A stretch of 64,000 nucleotides of DNA from CAZSAL01 sp964604825 (GTDB lineage Bacteria; Elusimicrobiota; Elusimicrobia; 2-01-FULL-59-12): contig CAZSAL010000005.1 of NCBI GenBank assembly GCA_964604825.1, positions 1-64,000 of the forward strand, given 5' to 3'. Below, piece after piece: positions 31,590 to 40,437 of this stretch (position 1 is its first letter; every line of letters begins with the position of its first letter). The notes beneath the pieces are model-generated. The model saw only the letters and a list, made by a program, of their open reading frames with translations. It made no database searches and was not told the origin of the DNA. The position numbers and the translations under genes are program-made.

Positions 31590-32798
31590 ATGAAGCGCCG
31601 CAACACCCTGATCCTCCTCGCCCTGCTTCCTTTATTACCATCCCTGCTTTTCGCCCAGAAAAAAGTCCTGCTGGGCATTGACGTTCTTGAGGCGCAGGGT
31701 TTTGAAAGCCTCAAGGGAAAACAGGTTGGGCTGATCACAAACCAGACCGGAGTCGATTCGGAAGGGCGCAGCACCGCCGACGTCCTCGCGCGCGCGCCGG
31801 GAGTGAAGCTGATCGCGCTTTTCTCTCCGGAACACGGCATCCGCGGCAGGATCGCGCACGGCCAGGAAGTCGAAACTATCATCGACCAGAAAACGCATCT
31901 CCCGGTTTACAGCCTCTACGGCGCCACCCAGCGCCCGACGCCGGAAATGCTCAACGCCATAGACGTTCTCGTTTTCGACATGCAGGACGTGGGCGTGCGT
32001 TTCTATACCTATATCACCACGATGGGCATGGCCATGGAAGAAGCGTCAAGGCGCGGGATTCCTTTTATGGTGCTGGACCGTCCCGATCCGCTGGGAGGAA
32101 CCGTCGTCGAAGGAATGGTTCTTGATCCGCGCATCAGGCATTTCACCGCTTACTACAGTATTCCCGTGCGATACGGCTTCACCGCGGGGGAGCTCGCCCA
32201 GTGGTATAACGACACCGCGCGCCTGAACGCCCAGGTCAAGGTCGTCCAGATGATAAACTGGAAGCGGCCGTATTTCTGGGAAGACACGCGCCTTGACTTC
32301 GTCGGCCCGTCGCCGAACATTCAAACGCCCGCGCAGGCGCTGCTTGACGCGGGGATCGGAATGTTCGAGGCCGCAAACGTTTCCGTGGGCCGCGGCACGG
32401 ACAGGCCGTTTTTCCAGTTCGGCGCTCCCTGGATAGACGGGCAACGGCTGGCGCGGCTGCTGCAGAAAGCGCGCCTGCCTGGAGTCCGCTTCGAACCCGC
32501 CGAGTTCGTTCCGGAATCCGATCTTTACGCGGCGCAGCGCTGCGAAGGCGTGCGCATGAAGGTGCTTGACCGCGAGCAGATCCGTCCCGTCGACATCTTT
32601 GTCACCGCCGCCTGCATCCTGCGCGACCTTTATCCCAAAGAGTTCGTGCTGCGCTGGGATGAAATCGCGCGGGTTACGGGCAATTACGATTTCGAGCACC
32701 TGTTCCGGATCAACCGTCCCGCGATCGACATGATCAACATATTTCATAAAAGCGCGCAGGATTTCGTCAAACAGCGAGAGAAGTATTTGATGTACTGA
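31590..32798 (+). CDS. namZ: Exported DUF1343 exo-beta-N-acetylmuramidase (NamZ-like)
   Basis: 402 aa. Residues 1-22 are a signal peptide (ILLALLPLLPSLLFAQ). DUF1343 blocks follow: VGLITNQTGVD, LFSPEHGIRG, PVYSLYGATQRPTPEML, FDMQDVGVRFYTYITTM, VLDRPDPLGG, IPVRYGFTAGELAQWYN, and VSVGRGTDRPFFQFGAPW. It shares the order of motifs with the leaderless copy at 17502-18671 but is clearly diverged. Location suggests MurNAc release in the periplasm or outside, feeding the cytoplasmic enzymes. Confidence 0.92.
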   Translation: MKRRNTLILLALLPLLPSLLFAQKKVLLGIDVLEAQGFESLKGKQVGLITNQTGVDSEGRSTADVLARAPGVKLIALFSPEHGIRGRIAHGQEVETIIDQKTHLPVYSLYGATQRPTPEMLNAIDVLVFDMQDVGVRFYTYITTMGMAMEEASRRGIPFMVLDRPDPLGGTVVEGMVLDPRIRHFTAYYSIPVRYGFTAGELAQWYNDTARLNAQVKVVQMINWKRPYFWEDTRLDFVGPSPNIQTPAQALLDAGIGMFEAANVSVGRGTDRPFFQFGAPWIDGQRLARLLQKARLPGVRFEPAEFVPESDLYAAQRCEGVRMKVLDREQIRPVDIFVTAACILRDLYPKEFVLRWDEIARVTGNYDFEHLFRINRPAIDMINIFHKSAQDFVKQREKYLMY

Positions 32799-32805
32799 CG
32801 GCAGG

Positions 32806-33097
32806 GCCGAGTAACTACAGTAACAAAAGGGCCGAGCAACGGCAGTAACTGCAGGGCCGAGCAACGGCAGTAACTGCAGGGCCGAGCAACGGCAGTAACT
32901 GCAGGGCNNNNNNNNNNNNNNNNNNNNNNNNNNNNNNNNNNNNNNNNNNNNNNNNNNNNNNNNNNNNNNNNNNNNNNNNNNNNNNNNNNNNNNNNNNNNN
33001 NNNNNNNCGAGCAACGGCAGCAACTACAGGGCCGAGAACGTCCCTGTCGTTACTGTAGTTACTGTCGTTACTATAGTTACTGGTGAAGCTGTAGTTG
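32806..33097. repeat. Tandem and inverted repeats (family V), interrupted by assembly gap
   Basis: A 25-bp unit (GGGCCGAGCAACGGCAGTAA...) repeats three times at 32829-32903. After the gap the complementary strand motif GTCGTTACTGTAGTTAC repeats. Related sequence lies inside queG (34158-34262). The 32799-33123 gap holds only this array. Confidence 0.85.
32908..33007. other. Assembly gap of 100 N
   Basis: Exactly 100 undefined bases inside a tandem repeat; a scaffold join of unknown true length. Confidence 0.99.
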
Positions 33098-33123
33098 CAC
33101 GGTCCTTATCATTGGAGATTTTT

Positions 33124-33786
33124 ATGTCCCTTTACTTTAGGCAGCTTTCTCTTGGCCCGATGGATAATTTCGTCTATCTCTTCGGCGACGCGGAGGCCCG
33201 GCAGGCCGCGGTCGTGGATCCGGCATGGGATGCGGCGGCGATTTTAAAACAGCTCGAAGAAGATGGCTTCCGGCTGACGCACATCATTCTGTCGCATGGT
33301 CACTACGACCACATAAACGCCTTACAGGAACTTGCGGAAAAAACCGGAGCTACGGTCTGCGCTCAGGCGATCGAACTGGAGAAGCTCATACCGTCGGGCG
33401 CCGGCGGGCTGGCGATTCCCCGGTCCAGCCTGAAGAAAACCGATACTTCGGGCTCGGTCGCTATAGGCGAAGTGACTGCGGAGATGATCCATACGCCCGG
33501 GCATGCCCCCGGATCGCAGTGCATCCTTATTAAGAGCGCGGGCGTGCTCTTCACCGGTGATACCCTGTTCATGGGGACCTGCGGCCGCAGCGATCTGCCT
33601 TTGTCCAGCCCGGAGCAATTGTTTCACAGCCTGCAGAGGATCAAAAAACTCGATGACTCGACGATGATCTACCCCGGCCACAACTACGGCGCAACGCCCT
33701 GCAACTCGCTTAAGAACGAGAAAAAAACGAATCCGTTCCTGATGGCCGCAACGCTCGAACAGTTTCTGCAGCTGGTAAGCAGGTAG
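33124..33786 (+). CDS. Metallo-beta-lactamase-fold hydrolase (glyoxalase II-like)
   Basis: 220 aa from ATG 33124, with GGAG upstream. The metal-binding motif is ILSHGHYDH, followed by MIHTPGHAPGS, FTGDTLFMGTCGRSDLP and IYPGHNYG. This matches the group containing glyoxalase II and persulfide dioxygenases. The substrate-binding C-terminal domain of true glyoxalase II is short here, so a thioester or persulfide hydrolase role is possible. Confidence 0.88.
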   Translation: MSLYFRQLSLGPMDNFVYLFGDAEARQAAVVDPAWDAAAILKQLEEDGFRLTHIILSHGHYDHINALQELAEKTGATVCAQAIELEKLIPSGAGGLAIPRSSLKKTDTSGSVAIGEVTAEMIHTPGHAPGSQCILIKSAGVLFTGDTLFMGTCGRSDLPLSSPEQLFHSLQRIKKLDDSTMIYPGHNYGATPCNSLKNEKKTNPFLMAATLEQFLQLVSR

Positions 33787-33787
33787 G

Positions 33788-33920
33788 TTGTCATTGCGAG
33801 GAGGGCCATCATTAAATTCTTAAAAGGAAAGCCCGACGTGGCAATCCCAGCTTTAAATCAACTTCTGAGATTCCCACGTCGGTCGCCAATACGGCTAGGC
33901 GACCTCCTCGGAATGACGTC
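33788..33920. repeat. Palindromic element, family III, before queG
   Basis: TTGTCATTGCGAGGAGG pairs with CCTCCTCGGAATGACG. Inner arms CGACGTGGCAATCCCAG and GATTCCCACGTCGGTCG. Similar elements lie at 41035-41173 and 59412-59540. The type is common in several bacterial groups. Confidence 0.8.
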
Positions 33921-35010
33921 ATCGCTGAAGCAATCCATCTTCGCTTACGCCCGTTCTCTCGGATTCTCGCTTGTCGGAATCACGACTGCGGAGCCTTTCC
34001 CCGAGGGTGACGCGGCTCTGACTGCCTGGCTCGACGACGGCTGCGCGGGAGATATGGAATATATGAAGCGCGCGCCGTCTGCGCGTTCTCATCCCCGCGA
34101 GCTTCTCCCGGGCGCGCGTTCCATTATCGCGCTGGCCATGAGCTACTACAGCGACGACAGAGTAACGACAGGGCCGAGTAACTACAGTAACACCAGTAAC
34201 TACAGGACCGAGCAACGACAGTTCCGCGGGCCGAGCTCGGCCCTGTCGTTACTCGGCCCTGACTCTTCGCCGCATGGCCGTATCGCACCTTTTCCCGTTG
34301 ACGAAGGAAGCGGTACCACGCGTCCGGTTACGCATGGACGCGTGGCGCGTTACGCCTGGGGAAAAGATTATCACCGGGTGATGCGCAAGCGCCTCGAGTC
34401 TCTGGTGCGCTATATCGAATCTCTGGCTCCGGAAGCAAAATGCAGAATCACGGTAGATACCAGCCCGCTTCTGGAGCGCGCAACCGCGCAGCGCGCCGGC
34501 CTTGGTTTCGTCGGGAAAAACACCATGCTGGTAACGCGCGGCTTTGGGTCGTGGGTTTTTCTGGCGAGCGTCGTGACAACGCTCGATCTGCCTGCGGATC
34601 CTCCGGACAGGCGTTCCTGCGGCCTGTGCCGGATCTGCATTGATTCCTGCCCGGCGCAGGCCATCACCGCGCCGTATCGTCTTGATGCGCGGCGCTGCAC
34701 AGCTTACTGGACTATCGAATCCCGGGAACCTGTGCCTGAACCGCTGAAGGGTAAAACGGGAAATTGGATATTCGGATGCGACGCCTGCCAGGAGGCCTGT
34801 CCGCATAATAAGCGTGCAGCTTCGACGAATGTCCCGGAATTTAATCCGTCCCGCGGAGCGGGCGCGCGCCTTCCATTGCGGGAAGTTCTGGCGCTGAAAA
34901 CCGACGAGGAATTCAAAAAACGTTTCGGGGGGACGCCCCTTGCGCGGCTCGGACGCGAACGCCTGATCCGAAATGCCCGCCAGGCGGCGCTAAACTTTGG
35001 TTTCCGTTGA
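33913..35010 (+). CDS. queG: Epoxyqueuosine reductase (QueG)
   Basis: 365 aa from ATG 33913; the frame continues upstream to 33838 only through a palindromic element. QueG reduces epoxyqueuosine in tRNA to queuosine with cobalamin and two 4Fe-4S clusters. Cluster ligands are CGLCRICIDSCPAQAI and CDACQEACPHNK. VARYAWGKDYH and AGLGFVGKNTML are family landmarks. Residues 82-117 are an in-frame palindromic element between ALAMSYYSDD and the VARYAWG segment. It overlaps the convergent GH13 gene by 21 nt. Confidence 0.92.
   Translation: MTSSLKQSIFAYARSLGFSLVGITTAEPFPEGDAALTAWLDDGCAGDMEYMKRAPSARSHPRELLPGARSIIALAMSYYSDDRVTTGPSNYSNTSNYRTEQRQFRGPSSALSLLGPDSSPHGRIAPFPVDEGSGTTRPVTHGRVARYAWGKDYHRVMRKRLESLVRYIESLAPEAKCRITVDTSPLLERATAQRAGLGFVGKNTMLVTRGFGSWVFLASVVTTLDLPADPPDRRSCGLCRICIDSCPAQAITAPYRLDARRCTAYWTIESREPVPEPLKGKTGNWIFGCDACQEACPHNKRAASTNVPEFNPSRGAGARLPLREVLALKTDEEFKKRFGGTPLARLGRERLIRNARQAALNFGFR
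34158..34262. repeat. In-frame palindromic element (family V) in queG
   Basis: AGTAACGACAGGGCCGAGTA at the left and CTCGGCCCTGTCGTTACT at the right are complementary. A central GGGCCGAGCTCGGCCC forms its own palindrome. The 105 bp add 35 codons and no stop. Confidence 0.85.
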
Positions 35011-37416
35011 TCTGGAAATATGGGCTGCCGCAGTTTCGTGCGGCTGGCCTCCCGCAGGCAGCGCCGAACGTATTGCCGCAACCATGTAGTCTTTGAGGGA
35101 AAAGGCCCGGGTAGGTTCAATCAGGAAGATGTGCGCGTCGTAAGGATCAAGTTCGACATAAAGCCCGTTATTCATGACCTGCGCGGCGGGCGTGAGATAA
35201 ACTTCATGGACTCCGTCGCGAAACCTGTTTTCCTGCGTTTTCAGGGGATAGAAGAGGTCGGTCAATTTATAAATCTGTCCGGATTCAAGGCGCAGCCCGG
35301 GGGTGGTGAAAATGCTCCCCGTCTGGCGCAGCTTTGAAGCGTTCACCACTACGATGGCCTTGTTTTCGCCGTACATGCGCGAGTAGCTGACGAGGCAGGG
35401 GTTGTTGCTGTGCAGCACGATAAGCCTGCCTTCGCGAAAAGCCGGTAAGCGGGTCGCTCCAAGCAGGTGGAGGTAATGCCGTTTTAAATCTTCGTTGTCC
35501 TGCTCTTTATGCAGGGGAACAACGCGCTGCACCGGGAGCCTTTCCCGCCGGCCCTCCATCTGGCCCTGATGGATCAGGATCACGCCCGGCAGCGTGGCCA
35601 GAATGGTCGCGGCGGCGCGCTGCCGCTCCAGCCCCAGGCTGTTCATCGCCCGTTCCTCGTCATGGTTTTCCAGAAAGTGAACGCTGCGCTGCAGGAAGCC
35701 GGTGCCGAGCATCCTCAGGAAATTGGCCAGGCCTTCGGCATTGCCGCAGTGCAGCGCGCCGCAGATCGCCTCATAGAGCGGCTTGTTGTAGGTGAAATCG
35801 AACCCCAGACGTTGTATGAATCCTTCCAGCGACCAGTAGGTCTCGGCGATAAACGCGAAATGCGGATTGATCCGTTTGACCGCGGTGATCGCTTCCGTCC
35901 AGAATTCGTGCGGCATAAGCCGGTTGAAAGTCTCCCAGGACATTTCCGGATGACGGTGGATCTTCACCTGTTCGCGCAGGACAAGCATCGCCATGTCGCA
36001 GCGCACGCCGTCCACGATTTCTGCCATGTGCGAGAGGACTTCGATCATTTTGCGGCGGGCGCCGGGGTGGGCGTAATCGAGCTGCGCCGTGTCGATCCAC
36101 GGAAAGAAGTAAGGATCTTTCCCGTAAGCCACCATGATCGTCTTGGGCACGCGTATCTCGCCCACCGGATAAGAAGGAGTGCGGTAGGGGAAATATCCGG
36201 GATGTTTGCGGATCAGCTCTTCGTCGGTATGGTTGGCCTCTTCGCCTTCAAGAACCTTGTGAATGAAATATTCGGGATGGTCGTTCAGCCAGAGGCTGTC
36301 GAGTCCCATGTGATTGGGGACAAAATCCACGATCACGGAAAGCCCCGCCAGATGCGCGCGGTCCACGAGTTCCCGGAATTCGACTTCTGATCCCAGTTCT
36401 TCCGATACCGCGTAATCGGCGATGGCGAAGGGAGACCCGGCATAATCCTTTCCGTAATTCTTCGAGATCAGGCGCACCTTCTGACCGATCTCCCAGATCC
36501 CCATAAACCAGACGGCGTTAAAGCCGTTATCCTTGATCCGTTTGAGGTCGTCGAATGTGATCGCCCGGAATCCGCCGACATGCAGGACGCCTTCCTTGTC
36601 GCGGGAGGAGCCCCATGTGCGGGTGTTCATCTCATAAAGAGGGGTTACGGGGTTGACGAGGTTGCGCTTCTTCTTCATCGACCTGGCAAATCCCATGACC
36701 GCCATCATAAGCGCGGAAAGAAACAGCGGATACGACCAGTCCTTAATTTTACGGGGGATCTCCTCGGCCCAGGCGGGAATCTCGGGGTCGGCGATCATCC
36801 TGTGCAGTGCGTTTGCTGTCGTTGCGGCCGCGGCGCCGCGCCGGCTGCTCAGGATTCCGGCCGCGGAGGCGAACCTGGCTGCGGCTGTTGCGCCTGGCCC
36901 GGCAGCCAGCCCGGCGATAAAGCGGATATCGCCGATAAAAATGGGATTGTCCGGGTTGTTCGAAATCGCCCGGAAAGTGATTGAATCGACATTTTTGATT
37001 CTGCCAAGCCGGACGCGGCAGGCCGCCCACTTCGTGGTCAAGTTATCGACGCGAAACGTCTTTGCGCCGGCCGGCGCCATTTTACGGTCTGTCCCGTTTA
37101 CTTCCGCTTCGACGATCTGTCCCGTTTTCAGGCTGCGGACTTCAAAAAGCATAGCCCCGCGGCTGCCGGTTTCAAGGGAGGAATAAGGTTTCAGGGTAAC
37201 TTCGCAGGGATTATCCGGCGTCGCGGCGGCAATAACTTCCAGACCGCCTTCGGGCGTAAGGGACCATTGAGCTTTGGCGCATGCCGGGGAAAATCGAATG
37301 TCCTGAAAAGCCTCCCGGCCCAGGGGGCGGGCCTCCGGAGCGGATCCGCCTGCCCAGCATGTTTGAACGGCCAGAACAAACAGGGGGATTAACAGCCGGT
37401 GTTTAGCGGTAAGCAC
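34990..37416 (-). CDS. Exported/membrane GH13 alpha-amylase family enzyme
   Basis: 808 aa from GTG 37416. Signal peptide (LLIPLFVLAVQTCWAGG), then a beta-sandwich-like region (about 30-170), a possible membrane helix (about 240-258), then the GH13 barrel. Conserved regions: VDFVPNHMG (I), GVRCDMAML with nucleophile Asp (II), FIAETYW with acid/base Glu (III), FLENHDEERA (IV). It acts on alpha-glucans or related substrates, probably in the periplasm. It overlaps queG convergently. Exact specificity cannot be read. Confidence 0.88.
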   Translation of the reverse strand: MLTAKHRLLIPLFVLAVQTCWAGGSAPEARPLGREAFQDIRFSPACAKAQWSLTPEGGLEVIAAATPDNPCEVTLKPYSSLETGSRGAMLFEVRSLKTGQIVEAEVNGTDRKMAPAGAKTFRVDNLTTKWAACRVRLGRIKNVDSITFRAISNNPDNPIFIGDIRFIAGLAAGPGATAAARFASAAGILSSRRGAAAATTANALHRMIADPEIPAWAEEIPRKIKDWSYPLFLSALMMAVMGFARSMKKKRNLVNPVTPLYEMNTRTWGSSRDKEGVLHVGGFRAITFDDLKRIKDNGFNAVWFMGIWEIGQKVRLISKNYGKDYAGSPFAIADYAVSEELGSEVEFRELVDRAHLAGLSVIVDFVPNHMGLDSLWLNDHPEYFIHKVLEGEEANHTDEELIRKHPGYFPYRTPSYPVGEIRVPKTIMVAYGKDPYFFPWIDTAQLDYAHPGARRKMIEVLSHMAEIVDGVRCDMAMLVLREQVKIHRHPEMSWETFNRLMPHEFWTEAITAVKRINPHFAFIAETYWSLEGFIQRLGFDFTYNKPLYEAICGALHCGNAEGLANFLRMLGTGFLQRSVHFLENHDEERAMNSLGLERQRAAATILATLPGVILIHQGQMEGRRERLPVQRVVPLHKEQDNEDLKRHYLHLLGATRLPAFREGRLIVLHSNNPCLVSYSRMYGENKAIVVVNASKLRQTGSIFTTPGLRLESGQIYKLTDLFYPLKTQENRFRDGVHEVYLTPAAQVMNNGLYVELDPYDAHIFLIEPTRAFSLKDYMVAAIRSALPAGGQPHETAAAHISRSTETKV

Positions 37417-37471
37417 GGGTCCGATGGTCCTTTCTGGACGAAGATCTATTCAAGCGGAAAAAGTTTAGAAA

Positions 37472-38827
37472 TTATTTGCGCAAAGGGGAAGTGCTATTAA
37501 CAATCTGACGGGCGGCGGCAAGCGCCCGGGCTGCGGGAAGGTTGTCCGGGTCCTGGCGGAGAATGGATTCGAGCCAGGGTATCGCCTCACCGGCGCGGCC
37601 CTGGTTCAGGAGTACGGAGGCGAGGTTTTCCTTCATGATGATCGAGGGAGTGTAGCGCACTGCGGACCGATAAAGCTTTTCATCGGTCCCGCGCCAGAAA
37701 ACGTTCAGCTGCGCGATAGAGCCCCAGACGGCGAGAAGGACGTAGAAAAGCGCATGGGAGAAAAAACGTGCGGCGCGGGAGGGCGTTGTGAGGCCTTTCG
37801 CGATAAGGATGGCGGCAGGCAGAAGCGCTCCCAATAAAGCGGGATAAACCCAGTGCTCGCACATGAAGCTTTCCAGGCACATGAGGGGAATTTTAGGAAG
37901 CAGCGCTGCGATGTACCAAAGCAGGCAGAAAACCGGCCAGCGCGACCGCCGCATCGCCGTCCAGCAGATCAATGCCGCGAGCCCCGTCGTATAGAGAACC
38001 CAGAAATACCCGGGCGGCAGCATCCGGTCCGTGTGCAGGTTCCAGGGGACAAGAATCAGGCGCGCATAGGTTCCCAGGACTTTGGGAAACGCCATCCAGC
38101 CGAAGCGCAGATAAATCGCGGGGTCTATGCCGGGCAGCAGGTTTCCAACGGCATGGCTGCGCAGCCATAAATACGGAAGTGTCAGAGCGCAGAGAGGAAC
38201 GAGCGCCCGGTAGCGCCTGCTTGGTGAGTCTTTCAAATAAAGGGACAGGGCAAAAAATACCGGCGTCATGATCGCGCTCTCCTTTGACAGGAGCCCTACA
38301 GAATATGCGGCCAGTCCCAGGAACAGGCCTTTACGCGTACCCCTGAGCAAAAACAAAAGGCAGACGAGAGTAAAGAAAAACCCCAGGAGCTCGCCGCGCC
38401 CGCTTACCATCAACATCGGTTCGACCGTCATGGGATGAACAACGAACAGGCATGCGGTAATCAGCGCGACTGCAGGGGAAAACCCGATAATCAGAACGAA
38501 CTCTCTCAGCAGCAGGGCATTCCCCAGGTGCAGCAGCAGATTGGTGAGGTGATAGCCGAAAGGGCGAAGCCCCCAGAGGCCGTATTCGAGACGCGTTGTA
38601 AAAGTCTGCAGCGGGCGCAGGTAGTTCAAATGCCCGTGATCATTAAAAATCCCGGAGGAAAAATCATGGGCAACGTTTTTGACTGACCAGCTGCGGATAT
38701 AAGGATTTGATTCGATCAGAAGGTGATCGTCGTAGAGGAAACCGGTCTTCAGCGCAGGTCCGAACGCCGCCAGACCGAGCAGAATTATCAGGATTTGCTG
38801 CCGGGCCGTCCGCCAGTTGTGGATCAT
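37472..38827 (-). CDS. GT-C-type membrane glycosyltransferase-like protein with TPR tail, paralogue 1
   Basis: 451 aa with about 9-10 membrane helices. GFLYDDHLLIESNP near residue 30 gives the luminal Asp-Asp motif expected of GT-C enzymes (TMTC/PMT-like). LLSKESAIMTP is a second hallmark of TMTC-like proteins. The C-terminal 70 residues (ENLASVLLNQGRAGEAIPWL...) are TPR-like. It overlaps the ATG of the upstream paralogue (38824-40386) by 4 nt. Probable transfer of a sugar from a lipid carrier to exported proteins. Confidence 0.72.
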   Translation of the reverse strand: MIHNWRTARQQILIILLGLAAFGPALKTGFLYDDHLLIESNPYIRSWSVKNVAHDFSSGIFNDHGHLNYLRPLQTFTTRLEYGLWGLRPFGYHLTNLLLHLGNALLLREFVLIIGFSPAVALITACLFVVHPMTVEPMLMVSGRGELLGFFFTLVCLLFLLRGTRKGLFLGLAAYSVGLLSKESAIMTPVFFALSLYLKDSPSRRYRALVPLCALTLPYLWLRSHAVGNLLPGIDPAIYLRFGWMAFPKVLGTYARLILVPWNLHTDRMLPPGYFWVLYTTGLAALICWTAMRRSRWPVFCLLWYIAALLPKIPLMCLESFMCEHWVYPALLGALLPAAILIAKGLTTPSRAARFFSHALFYVLLAVWGSIAQLNVFWRGTDEKLYRSAVRYTPSIIMKENLASVLLNQGRAGEAIPWLESILRQDPDNLPAARALAAARQIVNSTSPLRK

Positions 38828-40386
38828 TCGCGTTGCTGCAGCTTTAGCTTCAGTTGTTCAAGATGCCTGCTTGTTTCAGAATCTTCCGGATGTTTCCTGT
38901 GCAGCGCTTCCAGGTAATCGATCGCCTGAATTTTCTGTCCGATCTGCCAGATAGCCTGAGCGATCGCGTTGGAATTGTGAAGATCATCGGGATAAGCGCG
39001 GTGCACGTCGAGGAAATACCCCAGCGCTTCTTCTGGTTTGTTTTGGTTTAAAAGAACCGCGCCCAGGTTGTATTTGATCGGATTCGACGTAGTAAAGCGC
39101 AGCGCCCAGCGGTACATTTTCTCGTCGGTGTTGCGCAGCTCGACGTTAAGCCGGACGAGAAGCGCCAGATTGATAATAACCGTCATGCATAGGATAACTG
39201 CAGTTGCGCGCCGCCATTCCCTGCCTGTGTTCCAGAGGCGTGCGATGATCTTCGCAAAAACCCATCCGGCCGGTATTACGGCGGGATAAGCCCAGTGGTC
39301 GAGCATGAAATTCCCCGCGATCATGACCGGTGTTTTCGGCAGGAAGGTGACGACGAACCAGCCCAGGCAGAAAAGGCCGAAACGCGAACCTGCCAGCCAC
39401 AGAGCCAGTTTCAGGGCGATCCAGGCGCTGAGATACAGGAACCAGTAGTGGCTCAAGTGCGGCATCAGCCGGTGCGAGTGCAGGTTCCAGGGCGCGAAAA
39501 TGAGTCCCGCGTATTCCCAGAGAACTTTGGGAAACGCTTTGAAATAGAACAGGGGAATCCAGGAATGCGGCACGGAAAACGGGATCGGCCCCATGACGTG
39601 CCTGCGCCAGAGGAGATAAGGAAAAACCATCGAAGAAAAGCCCAGAACTTTGAAGACGTCGCCCAGGAAATCCGTTATCCGGGGTCCATCCATTGAAGCC
39701 TTTATTGATGGGTCCCGGCTTACGACCTGCCGGGACGACGGCACAGTTCTGCGCTTGTAGAACGCCAGCGCGGCAAGGAAGGGCGTAGCTACTGCGCTTT
39801 CCTTGGACAAAAGAGCCAGGATGAAGGAGATCGTTGACGCGGCTAATGGCCATGCGCCCCGTTGCAGCAGAAAAAGAATCGCGGCCAGGGAGAAGAAAAG
39901 CGCCATCAGTTCGGCGCGCCCGGCGATAATCATCATTTGTTCCACCCCTATGGGATGCACCGCAAAAAAAACTCCGGCAATAAGCGCTTCGATGGGCAGC
40001 GCGCCCAGGGCTATGAGCAGTTCTCCCGCCAGAAGGCTGTTGCCTATATGGAAAAGCAGGTTGGTCAGGTGATAACCGAAGGGGCGGAGTTTCCATAAGG
40101 TGTAATCAACGCGGTTTGCGATCGTCTGCATGGGCCGGTAATAGCGGTCGCCGTGCCCGTCGAAAACGTCGGCATGGAAATCATGCCTGAGATTATCGCT
40201 GGACCAGGCATGCAGGCGCTGGTTCTGCTCGATCATGACATGATCGTCCCAGAGAAATCCCATTTTCAGGGTCGGGTAGTAGGCGGTCAGCGCCAGAACG
40301 GCGATGATCAGGCGGCGCCGCCAGGCTGTGAAAAAGACGTCGTCCCGGCAGGTTGTAAGCCGGGACCCATCAGCAAGTTTGTTCAT
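38824..40386 (-). CDS. GT-C-type membrane glycosyltransferase-like protein with TPR tail, paralogue 2
   Basis: 520 aa, same plan as the downstream gene: GFLWDDHVMIEQN, ALLSKESAVATPF, about 10 helices, and C-terminal TPRs (NLGAVLLNQNKPEEALGYFL). The N-terminal 15 residues (MNKLADGSRLTTCRD) and residues 214-238 (SSRQVVSRDPS...) are encoded by family-I palindromic elements; neither is shared with the paralogue. The true start could lie slightly further in. It overlaps the lipoate ligase 3' end by 17 nt. Confidence 0.7.
   Translation of the reverse strand: MNKLADGSRLTTCRDDVFFTAWRRRLIIAVLALTAYYPTLKMGFLWDDHVMIEQNQRLHAWSSDNLRHDFHADVFDGHGDRYYRPMQTIANRVDYTLWKLRPFGYHLTNLLFHIGNSLLAGELLIALGALPIEALIAGVFFAVHPIGVEQMMIIAGRAELMALFFSLAAILFLLQRGAWPLAASTISFILALLSKESAVATPFLAALAFYKRRTVPSSRQVVSRDPSIKASMDGPRITDFLGDVFKVLGFSSMVFPYLLWRRHVMGPIPFSVPHSWIPLFYFKAFPKVLWEYAGLIFAPWNLHSHRLMPHLSHYWFLYLSAWIALKLALWLAGSRFGLFCLGWFVVTFLPKTPVMIAGNFMLDHWAYPAVIPAGWVFAKIIARLWNTGREWRRATAVILCMTVIINLALLVRLNVELRNTDEKMYRWALRFTTSNPIKYNLGAVLLNQNKPEEALGYFLDVHRAYPDDLHNSNAIAQAIWQIGQKIQAIDYLEALHRKHPEDSETSRHLEQLKLKLQQRE
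39671..39743. repeat. In-frame palindromic element (family I) in GT-C gene
   Basis: TCCGTTATCCGGGGTCCATC and GATGGGTCCCGGCTTACGAC, then CCTGCCGGGACGACG. It codes about 24 residues in a loop between membrane helices. Confidence 0.75.
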
Positions 40387-40437
40387 GCAAGATTATTAGA
40401 TGTAGGCCCCGGCCTGAGACTTGCCGGGGCGACGACT
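40337..40437. repeat. Palindromic element (family I) shared by two gene ends
   Basis: CGTCGTCCCGGCAGGTTG, CCGGGACCCATCAGC, GGCCCCGGCCTGAGAC and TTGCCGGGGCGACGAC. It supplies the N-terminus of the GT-C gene and the C-terminus of the lipoate ligase gene. Confidence 0.8.

Noticed and set aside
32829..32903. CRISPR array from regular 25-bp units
   Set aside because: Units are contiguous without distinct spacers and no cas gene is present; it is a simple tandem repeat.
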